Of a DNA stretch of 64,000 bases, positions 1 through 8,107 are shown one piece after another; position 1 is the stretch's first letter; each line of letters starts with the position of its first letter. Where the stretch lies: the IMG/VR virus record IMGVR_UViG_3300037493_003528, positions 1-64,000 of that record. The stretch is one strand, 5' to 3'. The notes under the pieces were generated by a model that did no database searches, was not told the DNA's origin, and was given only the letters and a program-made list of their open reading frames with translations. This stretch comes from a virus. A program made the translations under genes and the position numbers.

Positions 1-1
1 A

Positions 2-286
2 TTTGTTTTTGCACGAATGGATACACCACTAGAAGTGTGTTTGGATAGAGTTCGTCAGCGTCGTATTGAAAAGGGAAACACTAAACCTTTTAACACTGCA
101 AATACTGAAGGTGCGTACTATGCTGTAATAAATTCTGCTGACAAGTTTAAGGAAATTGGTGTTATTACCAGACTCATAAATCATAAATTGGATCCAGTTG
201 CACAGATTAAGGCTATTTTGGATGAAGATGATGGCTTTAGATTTGAAAATTCTTATATTGAGAAATCTTTTATGGGAGTGAGGTGA
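2..286 (+). CDS. C-terminal part of a P-loop kinase, probably 5-hmdU DNA kinase (cut by window edge)
   Basis: The reading frame is open from the first bases, with residues FVFAR before the first ATG at 17, so the gene starts outside the window and the P-loop is not visible. The visible part carries a 'DTPLEVCLDRVRQRR' stretch, typical of the lid/arginine region of small-molecule and nucleotide P-loop kinases. It ends one base before the next gene, which belongs to the helical family that accompanies 5-hydroxymethyl-dU DNA kinases in thymine-hypermodifying phages. The kinase assignment rests on this stretch; the hmdU substrate is inferred from the neighbour. Confidence 0.6.
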   Translation, partial: FVFARMDTPLEVCLDRVRQRRIEKGNTKPFNTANTEGAYYAVINSADKFKEIGVITRLINHKLDPVAQIKAILDEDDGFRFENSYIEKSFMGVR

Positions 287-287
287 C

Positions 288-1172
288 ATGAAACAATCGC
301 ATAAAGAGGCAATCACAGATGCAATAGTTGTCCACAGATATTTCGAGTTCATAAATCTACGATATAAAATATATCTTGATAAAAATGCTGGTCTTCCACG
401 TCCATGGACAACCGATGTTATTCTTAACACGTATAAGTTTACTAACATTTTTCGTGAATTGGATAGAGGAACGGTTTGGTACAGGGAACATATCAGAGAG
501 CCGTACGCTAATGACCCAGAATTATTCTTCAACACGTGTGTTTATCGTCACTTTAATTACTTTCCAACAGCTGAAAGGATGGGATACATAAATAATTACA
601 CACCAGATTTGATACTAGCGCTGGAAGGGTTGTTTGCTAAAATGAAGAGTATGAAAATTAAGATTTATACATCGGCTCACATGATTAATGGAAACATTAA
701 GAATGGTGGTATGAAAACTAATCAGAGCCTGAATTTTATTTTCAGGGATCTTTGGAAGAATCGTGAAGAATTACAACCAACACCTGATGATACGCTGGAA
801 TCTGCATATAAGAGATTTAAGTCACTTGGATTCGGACCATTTACACGGTACGAGGTAATAACTGATTTGCGTCATACAAGATATCTGAGGAATGCCACTG
901 ATATTATGACGTGGGCAAATGCTGGTCCTGGTGCCATGCGAGGGATTGATAGAATTTGCGGTGTTTATTGTAAGAAGGCTGTATTTTCTGAACAGCAGTA
1001 TTTGTTAATCATGCGTGAGTTGTTATCTGTCTCTAAACGTTACTTGATGGCATATGTGCCAGATATGGAGATGAGGGATATTGAGCACAGTTTGTGTGAG
1101 TTTGATAAGTACGAGCGTGGACGTTTGGGTCAGGGTCACTTACGTGCTAAGTACGTGCCTTATCAAGTTTAG
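288..1172 (+). CDS. 5-hmdU DNA kinase helical-domain / thymine pyrophosphorylase-like protein
   Basis: 294 residues. Near residues 38-58 it has 'PRPWTTDVILNTYKFTN' followed by 'FRELDRGT', then 'NAGPGAMRGIDRI' near 210 and 'DIEHSLCEFDKYERG' near 265. These are the signature blocks, as I remember them, of the helical glycosylase-like family found as the 5-hmdU DNA kinase helical domain and as alpha-glutamyl/putrescinyl-thymine pyrophosphorylase. In known phages such enzymes act on hydroxymethyluracil in DNA after replication to build hypermodified thymines. It directly follows the P-loop kinase fragment, probably as an operon. The exact reaction (kinase partner, pyrophosphorylase or glycosylase) cannot be told from sequence alone. 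Confidence 0.75.
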   Translation: MKQSHKEAITDAIVVHRYFEFINLRYKIYLDKNAGLPRPWTTDVILNTYKFTNIFRELDRGTVWYREHIREPYANDPELFFNTCVYRHFNYFPTAERMGYINNYTPDLILALEGLFAKMKSMKIKIYTSAHMINGNIKNGGMKTNQSLNFIFRDLWKNREELQPTPDDTLESAYKRFKSLGFGPFTRYEVITDLRHTRYLRNATDIMTWANAGPGAMRGIDRICGVYCKKAVFSEQQYLLIMRELLSVSKRYLMAYVPDMEMRDIEHSLCEFDKYERGRLGQGHLRAKYVPYQV

Positions 1173-1174
1173 TA
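1164..1174 (+). promoter_or_regulatory. CAAGTTTAGTA motif, copy 1
   Basis: This copy of the 11-base motif overlaps the stop codon of the preceding gene and lies 21 bases before the Nmad1-like start. The surrounding bases TCAA-g-TTT/AAA-TTGA can form a small hairpin. Seven further exact or one-to-two-mismatch copies occur in this window, all on the + strand and all upstream of a gene. Confidence 0.4.
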
Positions 1175-1194
1175 AATTGAGAGGAATGAAATAA

Positions 1195-1536
1195 ATGACT
1201 ACAGTAGAAGTAACCAAAGGGAAGTTGGAATATATTTCAGATGCTGTTGTAGATCTTGTACTTAAAAAGAATCATGATTACGGGGACGCATGGCAACGAT
1301 ATGGAATTTTTACTCCGCTAATTCGTATAAATGATAAGATACTCCGACTGAAAACTCTAGCGTCGGTTTATGCATTGGTTGTAGATGAGGGTATCGAAGA
1401 TACTCTGAAGGATATTATTGGTTATGCTCTTTTAGCATTGTTGTATATTCAGGAAAATTCCAGTTTGTCATACGAGGATAAGTTACAATTAGTGAAGAAA
1501 ATTGTAGATGAAGACAACGAAGATGGAACCAATTGA
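1195..1536 (+). CDS. Nmad1-like (DUF1599) nucleotide-modification associated protein
   Basis: 113 residues. It shows 'KKNHDYGDAW' near 27, then 'RINDKILRL' near 47, then 'EGIEDTLKDIIGYALLAL' near 70. This matches the KNxDYGD...R..DK..RL...E...DTL.D...YA layout of nucleotide modification associated domain 1, a MazG/dUTPase-like all-alpha family. A role in controlling dUTP or modified dNTP pools fits its place between the hmdU-kinase pair and the polymerase. The start is preceded by GAGAGGAA. The family call is from memory of the motif; the enzymatic activity is inferred. Confidence 0.7.
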   Translation: MTTVEVTKGKLEYISDAVVDLVLKKNHDYGDAWQRYGIFTPLIRINDKILRLKTLASVYALVVDEGIEDTLKDIIGYALLALLYIQENSSLSYEDKLQLVKKIVDEDNEDGTN

Positions 1537-1708
1537 AATATCCAGTTCGAAGTTGTTACCAAAAAATAAAAATGGTTATTACTATACAACCAGTCTTGAA
1601 CAAGCAATAAAGATTTTCAATGTTAAATATCCTATGCATACAATAAAAGAAATTTATAAGTTGTCATCAGGTAAAAAAATAATTTATTACTGTATACAAG
1701 TCCCATGA
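1508..1708 (+). CDS. Small hypothetical protein
   Basis: 66 residues, lysine-rich, no family recognised. It overlaps the previous gene by 29 bases and its stop overlaps the ATG of the polymerase gene, a coupling that supports it being translated. A second in-frame ATG at 1523 would shorten the overlap to 14 bases and is an equally good start; neither has a strong ribosome binding site. It contains the pair 'YYYTTSLEQAIKIF' and 'KKIIYYCI'. Confidence 0.5.
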   Translation: MKTTKMEPIEISSSKLLPKNKNGYYYTTSLEQAIKIFNVKYPMHTIKEIYKLSSGKKIIYYCIQVP

Positions 1709-4269
1709 ATGAAATTTGCGCACGCTGTGGTTTACACAAAGATTGTCACACTCCATTTATGGAGTCACATGGCTCTGATGAACCATTGGTTTTGATAGTA
1801 GGAGAAGCACCTGGAGAGGATGAGGATTCGCAGGGTAAACCTTTTGTTGGTAAGGCAGGGAAATTACTTAGGACAGTTTTGGAAGAGGTTGGATTTGATG
1901 TAAAGAGGGATATAAGGTTTACAAATGTTGTACGCTGTCGTCCTCCGATGAACAAGATAACGAAAAAAGCCATTCAATACTGCTCCAAATTTGCGTTGGA
2001 AGAGATAGAACAATACAACCCAAATATGGTTTTCTTGTTAGGTAATAGTGCGTTATCAGGGATACTTGGTGAAACTGGTATTACGAATTGGAATGGTTCC
2101 ATTATCGATAAGAATGATAGGTTATACGTGCCATTGTACCATCCAGCATATTTGTTACGTAATCCGCAACCCATGGACCAGTGGTTATCTGCAATGATGA
2201 CAGCATTTGATAGACTCGTTGCCGATCCAGATAAGATTACGGCATCTAGTATGCGATATTCTTATCCAAAAACAATGGATGAATTGTTTGAGATGAAAAA
2301 GTATCTTGATGAGTTCGAGTTCATAGCGTATGATACAGAGGTACGGTATCTTGATGCCTTCAATGCGAATAACATTCTTATTTCGGTATCATTTGCTGCA
2401 GGGGATGTAGCTTATAGTGTTCCAATACATCATTCAGAAGCACCTTGGAAGAATATTGATATGGTTAAGGAAATTATAGTTGATATTTTGCGATCACACA
2501 ACGGAAATATTATAGGTCATAACATAAAGTTTGACCAAAAACATACGTATACAACATTGGGATATTGGTTCGATGCTGGTGGTGATACAATGTTGATTAG
2601 TTATTTGCTGGATAATAGGTCGGGTACACACGGATTAAAGCGTTTGGCAGGTGTTTATATTGGGATGTATGAGTATGATTCTGTGTTAGTAGATTATGTG
2701 CGTGAGCACAAAGATGCGGATCCAAAGCGTGGTGGGTCGTATGAAAATATTCCATTAAGCATTTTGGAAACATATTCGGCTATGGATGCAGCAGCAACTC
2801 TATTGTTGGAAGAGAAATTATATCCAATGCTGTCAGACAAGCAAAAGGAATTTTATAGTGGTTTGTTTGTTTCAATATCAAATTTGCTTGGTGAGATTGA
2901 GATGAATGGTTTTATGATAGATGGATATATAGCGGATAGGTACGTTAGGATTTATTCGTCTATGCGTGACAAAATATATGATGAAGTAATTTCTGATCCT
3001 ATTGTTAAGAAGTTGATAAAAAGTCATGTTACTGCACAGAAAGCCGAAGATGAATTTAGGATTTCTAAGAAATTACATGTGAAGAAATCAGTACCATATA
3101 GATTTAATCCTGGCTCACCTGCAGCAATGGTGGAATTAGTTTACGTGTTTGGTAAGACAAAGGTGACTTATACAACAATCAAAGGTGCTCCATCTACAAA
3201 ATCTATTTATATGAAGAAGTATGAAGGAAAGATGCCAGTTTTGGCAATAATACGATATTGGAAATTATTATCAAAAATGATATCAACATATTTAGATCCA
3301 GCTGTTAATGGTCGTTGGGTATCTACGATTGATGGTAAGGTGCGTTGTTCTTACAATATGCACGCAACAAAAACTGGTCGGTTATCGTCTACGGATCCAA
3401 ATCTTCAAAACATTCCTACACCTGAGAAAGAGCCTGGAACGTTGCTTGAGTATTTACCAATAAAGAATGTTTTTACGACATCATTCGAAGATGGTGTTGT
3501 CATGTCAGCGGATCAGTCTGGTATGGAGTTGAGGGTATTTGCAGCATTATCGAAGTGTACGTCTATGTTGGAGATTCACAAATCGGGTGAAGATTTCCAC
3601 AATATGGTTGCGTCAATGGTGTCTCACATTCCTGCAGATAGTGTTCCAAAGCATATACGGTATAAATTCAAGAAGGTTAACTGGACATTGATCTATGGTG
3701 GTAGTGCGTTTACGTTATCACAATTGGATGGTTTTCCCATGGATGAAGCTGAGGAATTGGTTAAGAGTTATTATGATAGATTTCCAGAAGTTCCTGAATA
3801 CATGGAACAGTGTATAGAATTTTCTGAGGATAATAATTATATCGAAAGTCCATTTGGTAGACGGTTACATCTATATTACATAAATGACAAATATCAGATT
3901 AAGTTGCGCAATCATGATAGAAGGACGTGCGTTAATATGCCTGTTCAATCGGGGTCATCTGATCTTGTTTTGAGTGGAGGTGTTATAATTTCTAGGAAAT
4001 TAAAAGATCTCGGTCTTAGGTCCAGGATAGTTAACACTGTTCACGATTCTATTATTTTGGATGTACCAAAATCTGAAATAGCTATGACTGCTGCATTGGT
4101 TAAGTATAGCATGGAAAATGTAGTTAATTTAGCACCAACATATTTTCCAATTGTAGATTTTAGTTGGATGACATGTCCTTTGGTTGTAGATATAGAAATT
4201 GGATCACATTATGGAGCAGAGGAAAAATATGAAGTCAGTAAAGAAGATTTACAAAAAGTTAGATTTTAG
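1705..4269 (+). CDS. Uracil-DNA glycosylase fused to family A DNA polymerase
   Basis: 854 residues in three parts. Residues 1-170 are a family 4-type uracil-DNA glycosylase: ICARC with later 'RCRPP' and 'YCSKF' cysteines for an iron-sulphur cluster, the active-site loop 'GEAPGEDED' near 33 and 'HPAYLLR' near 146. Residues 200-365 are a DnaQ-like 3'-5' exonuclease with 'YDTEVR' (DxE) near 209, 'GHNIKFDQ' and 'YSAMDAA'. Residues 430-854 are PolA fingers and palm with motif A 'ADQSGMELR' near 602, motif B 'KVNWTLIYGG' near 656 and motif C 'VHDS' near 779. SPO1-type phages with hmU DNA also carry a UDG-like domain on their polymerase, as I recall. This is the replicative polymerase. Confidence 0.92.
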   Translation: MNEICARCGLHKDCHTPFMESHGSDEPLVLIVGEAPGEDEDSQGKPFVGKAGKLLRTVLEEVGFDVKRDIRFTNVVRCRPPMNKITKKAIQYCSKFALEEIEQYNPNMVFLLGNSALSGILGETGITNWNGSIIDKNDRLYVPLYHPAYLLRNPQPMDQWLSAMMTAFDRLVADPDKITASSMRYSYPKTMDELFEMKKYLDEFEFIAYDTEVRYLDAFNANNILISVSFAAGDVAYSVPIHHSEAPWKNIDMVKEIIVDILRSHNGNIIGHNIKFDQKHTYTTLGYWFDAGGDTMLISYLLDNRSGTHGLKRLAGVYIGMYEYDSVLVDYVREHKDADPKRGGSYENIPLSILETYSAMDAAATLLLEEKLYPMLSDKQKEFYSGLFVSISNLLGEIEMNGFMIDGYIADRYVRIYSSMRDKIYDEVISDPIVKKLIKSHVTAQKAEDEFRISKKLHVKKSVPYRFNPGSPAAMVELVYVFGKTKVTYTTIKGAPSTKSIYMKKYEGKMPVLAIIRYWKLLSKMISTYLDPAVNGRWVSTIDGKVRCSYNMHATKTGRLSSTDPNLQNIPTPEKEPGTLLEYLPIKNVFTTSFEDGVVMSADQSGMELRVFAALSKCTSMLEIHKSGEDFHNMVASMVSHIPADSVPKHIRYKFKKVNWTLIYGGSAFTLSQLDGFPMDEAEELVKSYYDRFPEVPEYMEQCIEFSEDNNYIESPFGRRLHLYYINDKYQIKLRNHDRRTCVNMPVQSGSSDLVLSGGVIISRKLKDLGLRSRIVNTVHDSIILDVPKSEIAMTAALVKYSMENVVNLAPTYFPIVDFSWMTCPLVVDIEIGSHYGAEEKYEVSKEDLQKVRF

Positions 4270-4420
4270 GATTAGATTATCAACATTGAATATGTGGTTA
4301 GGAAGGGTTGGATTAGTTCTTGTTATTGTAACAGGTGATGATGATTTACCGATTGAGTTGCACTTAACTCTATGGTCCAGTTACAAATTTCATATCATGT
4401 CACATAAAGGATTTTCGTAA
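4229..4420 (+). CDS. Small hypothetical protein overlapping the polymerase end
   Basis: 63 residues from the ATG at 4229, which follows GAGGAAAAAT; two earlier ATGs at 4199 and 4208 are in frame but lack a better ribosome binding site. It overlaps the polymerase by 41 bases and ends with TAATG shared with the next gene. The middle 'MWLGRVGLVLVIVTG' is hydrophobic but too short for a clear membrane segment. No family recognised. Confidence 0.45.
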   Translation: MKSVKKIYKKLDFRIRLSTLNMWLGRVGLVLVIVTGDDDLPIELHLTLWSSYKFHIMSHKGFS

Positions 4421-4674
4421 TGAGAGAAAAATATGATGTTAATTCTGTAATGAATCCTTATATAGTAGAGCCTAGTGAAGTTACAGCTGGAGATAAATTT
4501 GGTTACAAGATAGTTGCTTGTATATGGTCCTTGGATGAGTGGTGTGCGTTTCGTGCTCCAACCAATTGGTCTGATGATAGGGTTGCGAAAGAGGGAGATG
4601 AAATTTTAGAGGATGTAGCAAATTCAATATTTCCAACCTTGGCAAGTTTGGGTATGGTATATGGTAATATTTAA
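4420..4674 (+). CDS. Hypothetical protein
   Basis: 84 residues, acidic, with two tryptophan-containing blocks ('[14 protein letters not shown]' and '[16 protein letters not shown]'). I do not recognise a family. It starts in the TAATG junction with the preceding small gene and is followed 14 bases later by dCTP deaminase, which has its own AAGGAG site, so it is likely translated as part of the nucleotide metabolism operon. Confidence 0.6.
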   Translation: MREKYDVNSVMNPYIVEPSEVTAGDKFGYKIVACIWSLDEWCAFRAPTNWSDDRVAKEGDEILEDVANSIFPTLASLGMVYGNI

Positions 4675-4688
4675 AGGAGATAATTATT

Positions 4689-5255
4689 ATGGGAATATTA
4701 GCGGATTGGCAAATTGAAGCATTAGCAATTGGAGGGATGATAGATCCGTACTGTGCAGGTCAAATCTCAGCATCAGATGATACAGACGAAAAGATTATAT
4801 CGTATGGTCTTTCTTCTTATGGTTATGATTTAAGATTATCTAATGAATACCGCATCTTTTCTAATGCGCATGCTGGAGTAATAGATCCAAAGTATTTCAA
4901 TGATGAATTTCTGTATGATGTTATTGGAGACGTTTGTGTTGTTCCTCCAAATGGTTTTGCTCTTGCACGATCTATGGAATTTTTTGATATTCCACGTAAC
5001 ATAATGACCATTTGTTTAGGGAAGAGTACATATGCTCGTTGTGGTATTATTGTTGGAGTAACGGCACTGGAGCCTGAATGGAAGGGTCATGTTACAATAG
5101 AGATATCAAACACCACACCGTTGCCAGTAAGAGTTTACTCATACGAAGGTATTGTTCAGGTGCTGTTTTTGGAAGGCTCAGGAACATGTAGGAAATCATA
5201 TTTGGATAAAGATGGTAAGTATCAAGGACAAACTGGTGTTACGTTAGCAAAATAA
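4689..5255 (+). CDS. dcd: dCTP deaminase (dUTPase-fold)
   Basis: 188 residues, the usual length of Dcd. It carries 'SSYGYDLRL' near 38, '[31 protein letters not shown]' split across 111-141, and 'EGIVQVLF' near 158. The serine and arginine of GKSTYAR and the glutamate of TIEISN match the active-site residues of dCTP deaminases. It converts dCTP to dUTP, which after hydrolysis to dUMP would feed the thymidylate-synthase-like enzyme encoded at 43915. A bifunctional dCTP deaminase/dUTPase is possible. Strong AAGGAG ribosome binding site upstream. Confidence 0.9.
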   Translation: MGILADWQIEALAIGGMIDPYCAGQISASDDTDEKIISYGLSSYGYDLRLSNEYRIFSNAHAGVIDPKYFNDEFLYDVIGDVCVVPPNGFALARSMEFFDIPRNIMTICLGKSTYARCGIIVGVTALEPEWKGHVTIEISNTTPLPVRVYSYEGIVQVLFLEGSGTCRKSYLDKDGKYQGQTGVTLAK

Positions 5256-5265
5256 GGAGCTAAAA

Positions 5266-5823
5266 ATGGATGAAGTAGTTAATATTATTGATGAGATAAA
5301 GGGTACGGTTATTACGGTAGTGACAGATCGTGGTAAGAAGACGTTTGATATTGGGAAACTATTCTTGATTGATGAAGACAATCTTACGAGGGAGTTTGTT
5401 CAACAGGCAGCATTTTACGCATTCTTTTCAGTGTTGATAGCAACAGCAGAAAGGAATGTTGCTAAACGTGACTTATTGAAAGATCAGGAATATTCTGCTG
5501 CAGACGAATCTTATAGAAAAGAATTAACAGATAAGGCTGAGAAATATACGGAAACTGTTATTAAATCTATGGTTTTGCGTGATGAAGATTATCAAACTAC
5601 CATGGAGGAATTGGAATCGGCACGGTATGATCTTAATCTATTGAAGGCAATAACCAGAGCGTATGAACATAAGGGTAATATGCTACAATCGTTGGGAAGT
5701 CATTTACGACATGAATATTCTATGATGGGTATGCACGTGAATGAAGCGGAAGTAGTAGATGCTGTTAAGGCTGTAAAAGAAAACATTACGAAAAGACGTA
5801 AAATTGATAACCAACAAGTTTAG
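5266..5823 (+). CDS. Possible UvsY-like recombination mediator
   Basis: 185 residues, mostly charged helix. After a short beta-rich N-terminus ('GTVITVVTDRGKKTFDIG') come long helices, with 'EELESARYDLNLLKAITRAYEHKGNML' around 120-146. This pattern (leucine-rich helix followed by an 'R-A-x-E-H-K/R' helix) recalls phage recombination mediator UvsY-like proteins, and the next genes are SSB, SbcD and RecA. I see no unique motif, so the call is mainly from context. The stop codon lies inside a copy of the CAAGTTTAGTA motif. Confidence 0.4.
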   Translation: MDEVVNIIDEIKGTVITVVTDRGKKTFDIGKLFLIDEDNLTREFVQQAAFYAFFSVLIATAERNVAKRDLLKDQEYSAADESYRKELTDKAEKYTETVIKSMVLRDEDYQTTMEELESARYDLNLLKAITRAYEHKGNMLQSLGSHLRHEYSMMGMHVNEAEVVDAVKAVKENITKRRKIDNQQV

Positions 5824-5894
5824 TAATGGTAGAGCTAGGACATGGCGAAAGTCGATTAGTCAAGGCTCATACAAAATCTTTAGAGAGGTGTAAA
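5824..5894 (+). promoter_or_regulatory. Structured leader of the SSB gene, with CAAGTTTAGTA motif at its 5' edge
   Basis: The 71 bases between the UvsY-like stop and the SSB ATG follow the motif at 5815-5825. They contain short complementary pieces (GAGC at about 5831 with GGCTC at about 5866; GAC/GTC around GCGAAA), so a folded RNA is possible. The leader ends in GAGAGGTG seven bases before ATG. T4 gene 32 is controlled by its own product binding a leader pseudoknot, so autoregulation here is an idea only. Confidence 0.35.
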
Positions 5895-6836
5895 ATGAAA
5901 CAGACGGATATTGGTTTTGCTGGTAGGTCACGAGCGGAAAATCTTGCGAAGTTGCGTGACAAGATATCGAGGGTTGATGTCTCAACAGGTTCATCTGGTT
6001 TTATGCGGATTCAGGATGGACGAAATATTATCCGCATTCTTCCGCAGGTTGGGAAGATGGAATACTTCTTCCAGACAGTCGGTCGGCACATGATTCCTCC
6101 CGATGGTAAGAAATTCTTCTATTGTCCCAAATTTACCAGCGAAGGTGAGAAGGATTGTCCCATTTGCGAATATGTAGAGGAACTGTATAAGACAGGTGAC
6201 AAGGTAAATAAGGCTCTGGCAAGCGAATTGCGTGTCAAGAGGATGTTTTGGATGAATGTCATAGATCGTGCCAACGAGAAATCTGGTCCACAGATCTATA
6301 CGCCTGGAGTTACAGTTTTCGGTGCTGTCAGTTCCCTGATCGGCGATCCTGATTATGGTGATATCTTCGATTTAGAAGACGGCATTGACCTGATTATCGA
6401 AAAGTCTGGTAAAGGTTTGGATACTGAATATCAGGTTAAGACTAAGCGTTCTTCTACACCGCTATCTGACGATCCTGCCATGGTCAAGAAATGGATAACT
6501 GTTGCAAAAGATTTGTCCTATGTAGAAGTATCCAATGATAAAGAGGAGGACAAGGAGTTGTCAGTTGGGCATGCGGTTTATGTTCTTCCTTATGATAGAC
6601 TTGATAAGGAGTTTGGTTCGATTTCAGATATGGACGAAGATGATGAAGAGGAAGAGGAAGTTAAACCGAAAAAGCGTGTTGTAGCTGTTGAAGATGACGA
6701 AGATGACATTAAACCTTTGAAGAGGACGGTAGTAGATTTGGATGATTCTGATGCAGATGAGGACGATGAGGACGATGAAGAAAAGGAGGATGTTGTTACA
6801 CCTTCTCGTAGGATAGCACGTCGTAGACCACACTAA
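5895..6836 (+). CDS. Single-stranded DNA-binding protein, gp32-like
   Basis: 313 residues from ATG 5895, chosen for its GAGAGGTG site; an upstream ATG at 5826 would add a non-conserved leader. It has an OB-fold core and a zinc motif like T4 gp32: 'VGRH', then 'FFYCPKF' and 'DCPIC' (H-x11-C-x10-C-x2-C). The C-terminal about 90 residues are extremely acidic (runs of D and E), as in SSB tails that recruit partners. It would coat ssDNA in replication and recombination. Codon use is richer in G/C-ending codons than neighbours, as expected for an abundant protein. It is followed by a strong terminator. Confidence 0.85.
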   Translation: MKQTDIGFAGRSRAENLAKLRDKISRVDVSTGSSGFMRIQDGRNIIRILPQVGKMEYFFQTVGRHMIPPDGKKFFYCPKFTSEGEKDCPICEYVEELYKTGDKVNKALASELRVKRMFWMNVIDRANEKSGPQIYTPGVTVFGAVSSLIGDPDYGDIFDLEDGIDLIIEKSGKGLDTEYQVKTKRSSTPLSDDPAMVKKWITVAKDLSYVEVSNDKEEDKELSVGHAVYVLPYDRLDKEFGSISDMDEDDEEEEEVKPKKRVVAVEDDEDDIKPLKRTVVDLDDSDADEDDEDDEEKEDVVTPSRRIARRRPH

Positions 6837-6847
6837 CTTACGTCTAC

Positions 6848-6884
6848 AAAAATGCTACACCAAAACATCGGTGTAGCATTTTTT
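6848..6884 (+). terminator. Intrinsic terminator after SSB
   Basis: AATGCTACACC at 6851-6861 pairs perfectly with GGTGTAGCATT at 6870-6880 around an 8-base loop. It is preceded by AAAA and followed by a TTTTTT run, so it could stop transcription in both directions. It is the only classical terminator I see in the first 45 kb. Confidence 0.9.
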
Positions 6885-6894
6885 GTGAGGTAAT

Positions 6895-8106
6895 ATGAAA
6901 TTCATACACTTTTCAGATACGCACATTGGAGTTGATACCCTAGGATCACTGGATCCTACTACAGGTATCAATCGTCGTGTTTTAGATTATCTTGATATGC
7001 TGGATTCAATAGTTGATTTTGCGGTGGATGAGAACGTGGATTTAGTCCTATTTACAGGCGATGCGTTTCATGTAAATTCACCGCATCCAACGTACCTTAA
7101 TGAGTTTTCCAGACGTATTGTAAAAATGCGTGAGCAGTGTCCTGTGGTATTATTGGTTGGGAATCATGATACATCTCCTAGAGCAACAGCATCTGCAATT
7201 GATATTTATGCATCCCTGCAAATGGATGGAATCGTTGTTGGAAATAAGTTGGAATTACACGTTATTGATACGAAAGCTGGACCAGTTCAGGTTGTAACTG
7301 TTCCATACCCAAATAGGAGTTTATTGCGAAATAGTGTCGTTGGAGTAGATAAAGGTACAATTTCATCTTTATTGCGTAAACAGCTCACCTGGAGTCTCCA
7401 TGACGTTTCTGTGAGTATAAATAAGACGATTCCCTGTTTGATGGCTGGACATTTTTCTGTTGATATTGGAGTTAAGGGATCTGAAACAGATTATGTTCTT
7501 GGTGTCAATGCAGAGTTATGTTTGGATGATATTGCCGATCCATTATATGATTATGTAGCGTTGGGTCATATACATAAATATCAAAATCTAACTGCTGGGA
7601 TGAGTGATGTTCCACCAGTTGTTTATGCTGGGTCGATAGAAAGGGTGTCATTTAACGAACAGAATGAGGCAAAGGGATTTGTATTGGGTGAAATAGTAGA
7701 TAAGAAAACTACTTGGGAATTTATCGAATTGGAAGCACGACCATACAAGACAGTTGAAGTTGTTTGTGAGAACGGTAATGCAACGAAAAAGATATTAGCG
7801 AAGATATCAAAAATGGATCTTAGAGGTGCGGTTGTTCGTTACGTTGTAAGTTTACCTGAGGAGTATACTTCATCAATAGATGATTTTACTATTCAGTTAG
7901 CATTTGAGGAAGCAGGTGTGTTTGCCGTTGGTGCAAGAAAGGTTAACGTTGTTCGTGCTGCAAGTCCCAATAACAGGTCAGAGGGATTCAATGTTGGTTC
8001 TAATCCAATAGAATTATTATCAAAATATTTTCAGCTACATCAGATTGATAAATCAGATATTAAACAATTAATGGTGTTAGCAAAAGAAATTATGAGTGAG
8101 GTATAA
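6895..8106 (+). CDS. sbcD: SbcD/Mre11-like nuclease
   Basis: 403 residues. All calcineurin-like phosphoesterase metal motifs are present: 'FSDTHIG' at 6, 'FTGDAFH' near 54, 'LVGNHD' near 86, 'MAGHFS' near 183 and 'LGHIHKYQ' near 223. This is the Mre11/SbcD/gp47 subunit, which processes DNA ends with an SbcC/gp46 ATPase. No SbcC gene is in this window, so the partner must lie elsewhere or come from the host. The ATG has a GAGGTAAT site immediately after the terminator, so a promoter may lie in the same small gap. Confidence 0.9.
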   Translation: MKFIHFSDTHIGVDTLGSLDPTTGINRRVLDYLDMLDSIVDFAVDENVDLVLFTGDAFHVNSPHPTYLNEFSRRIVKMREQCPVVLLVGNHDTSPRATASAIDIYASLQMDGIVVGNKLELHVIDTKAGPVQVVTVPYPNRSLLRNSVVGVDKGTISSLLRKQLTWSLHDVSVSINKTIPCLMAGHFSVDIGVKGSETDYVLGVNAELCLDDIADPLYDYVALGHIHKYQNLTAGMSDVPPVVYAGSIERVSFNEQNEAKGFVLGEIVDKKTTWEFIELEARPYKTVEVVCENGNATKKILAKISKMDLRGAVVRYVVSLPEEYTSSIDDFTIQLAFEEAGVFAVGARKVNVVRAASPNNRSEGFNVGSNPIELLSKYFQLHQIDKSDIKQLMVLAKEIMSEV

Positions 8107-8107
8107 A

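Noticed and set aside
29-535. Minus-strand open frame of 168 codons at the left end
   Set aside because: It lies wholly over two well-supported + strand genes, has no ribosome binding site and no recognisable domain. All minus-strand frames in the window look like shadows of this kind.
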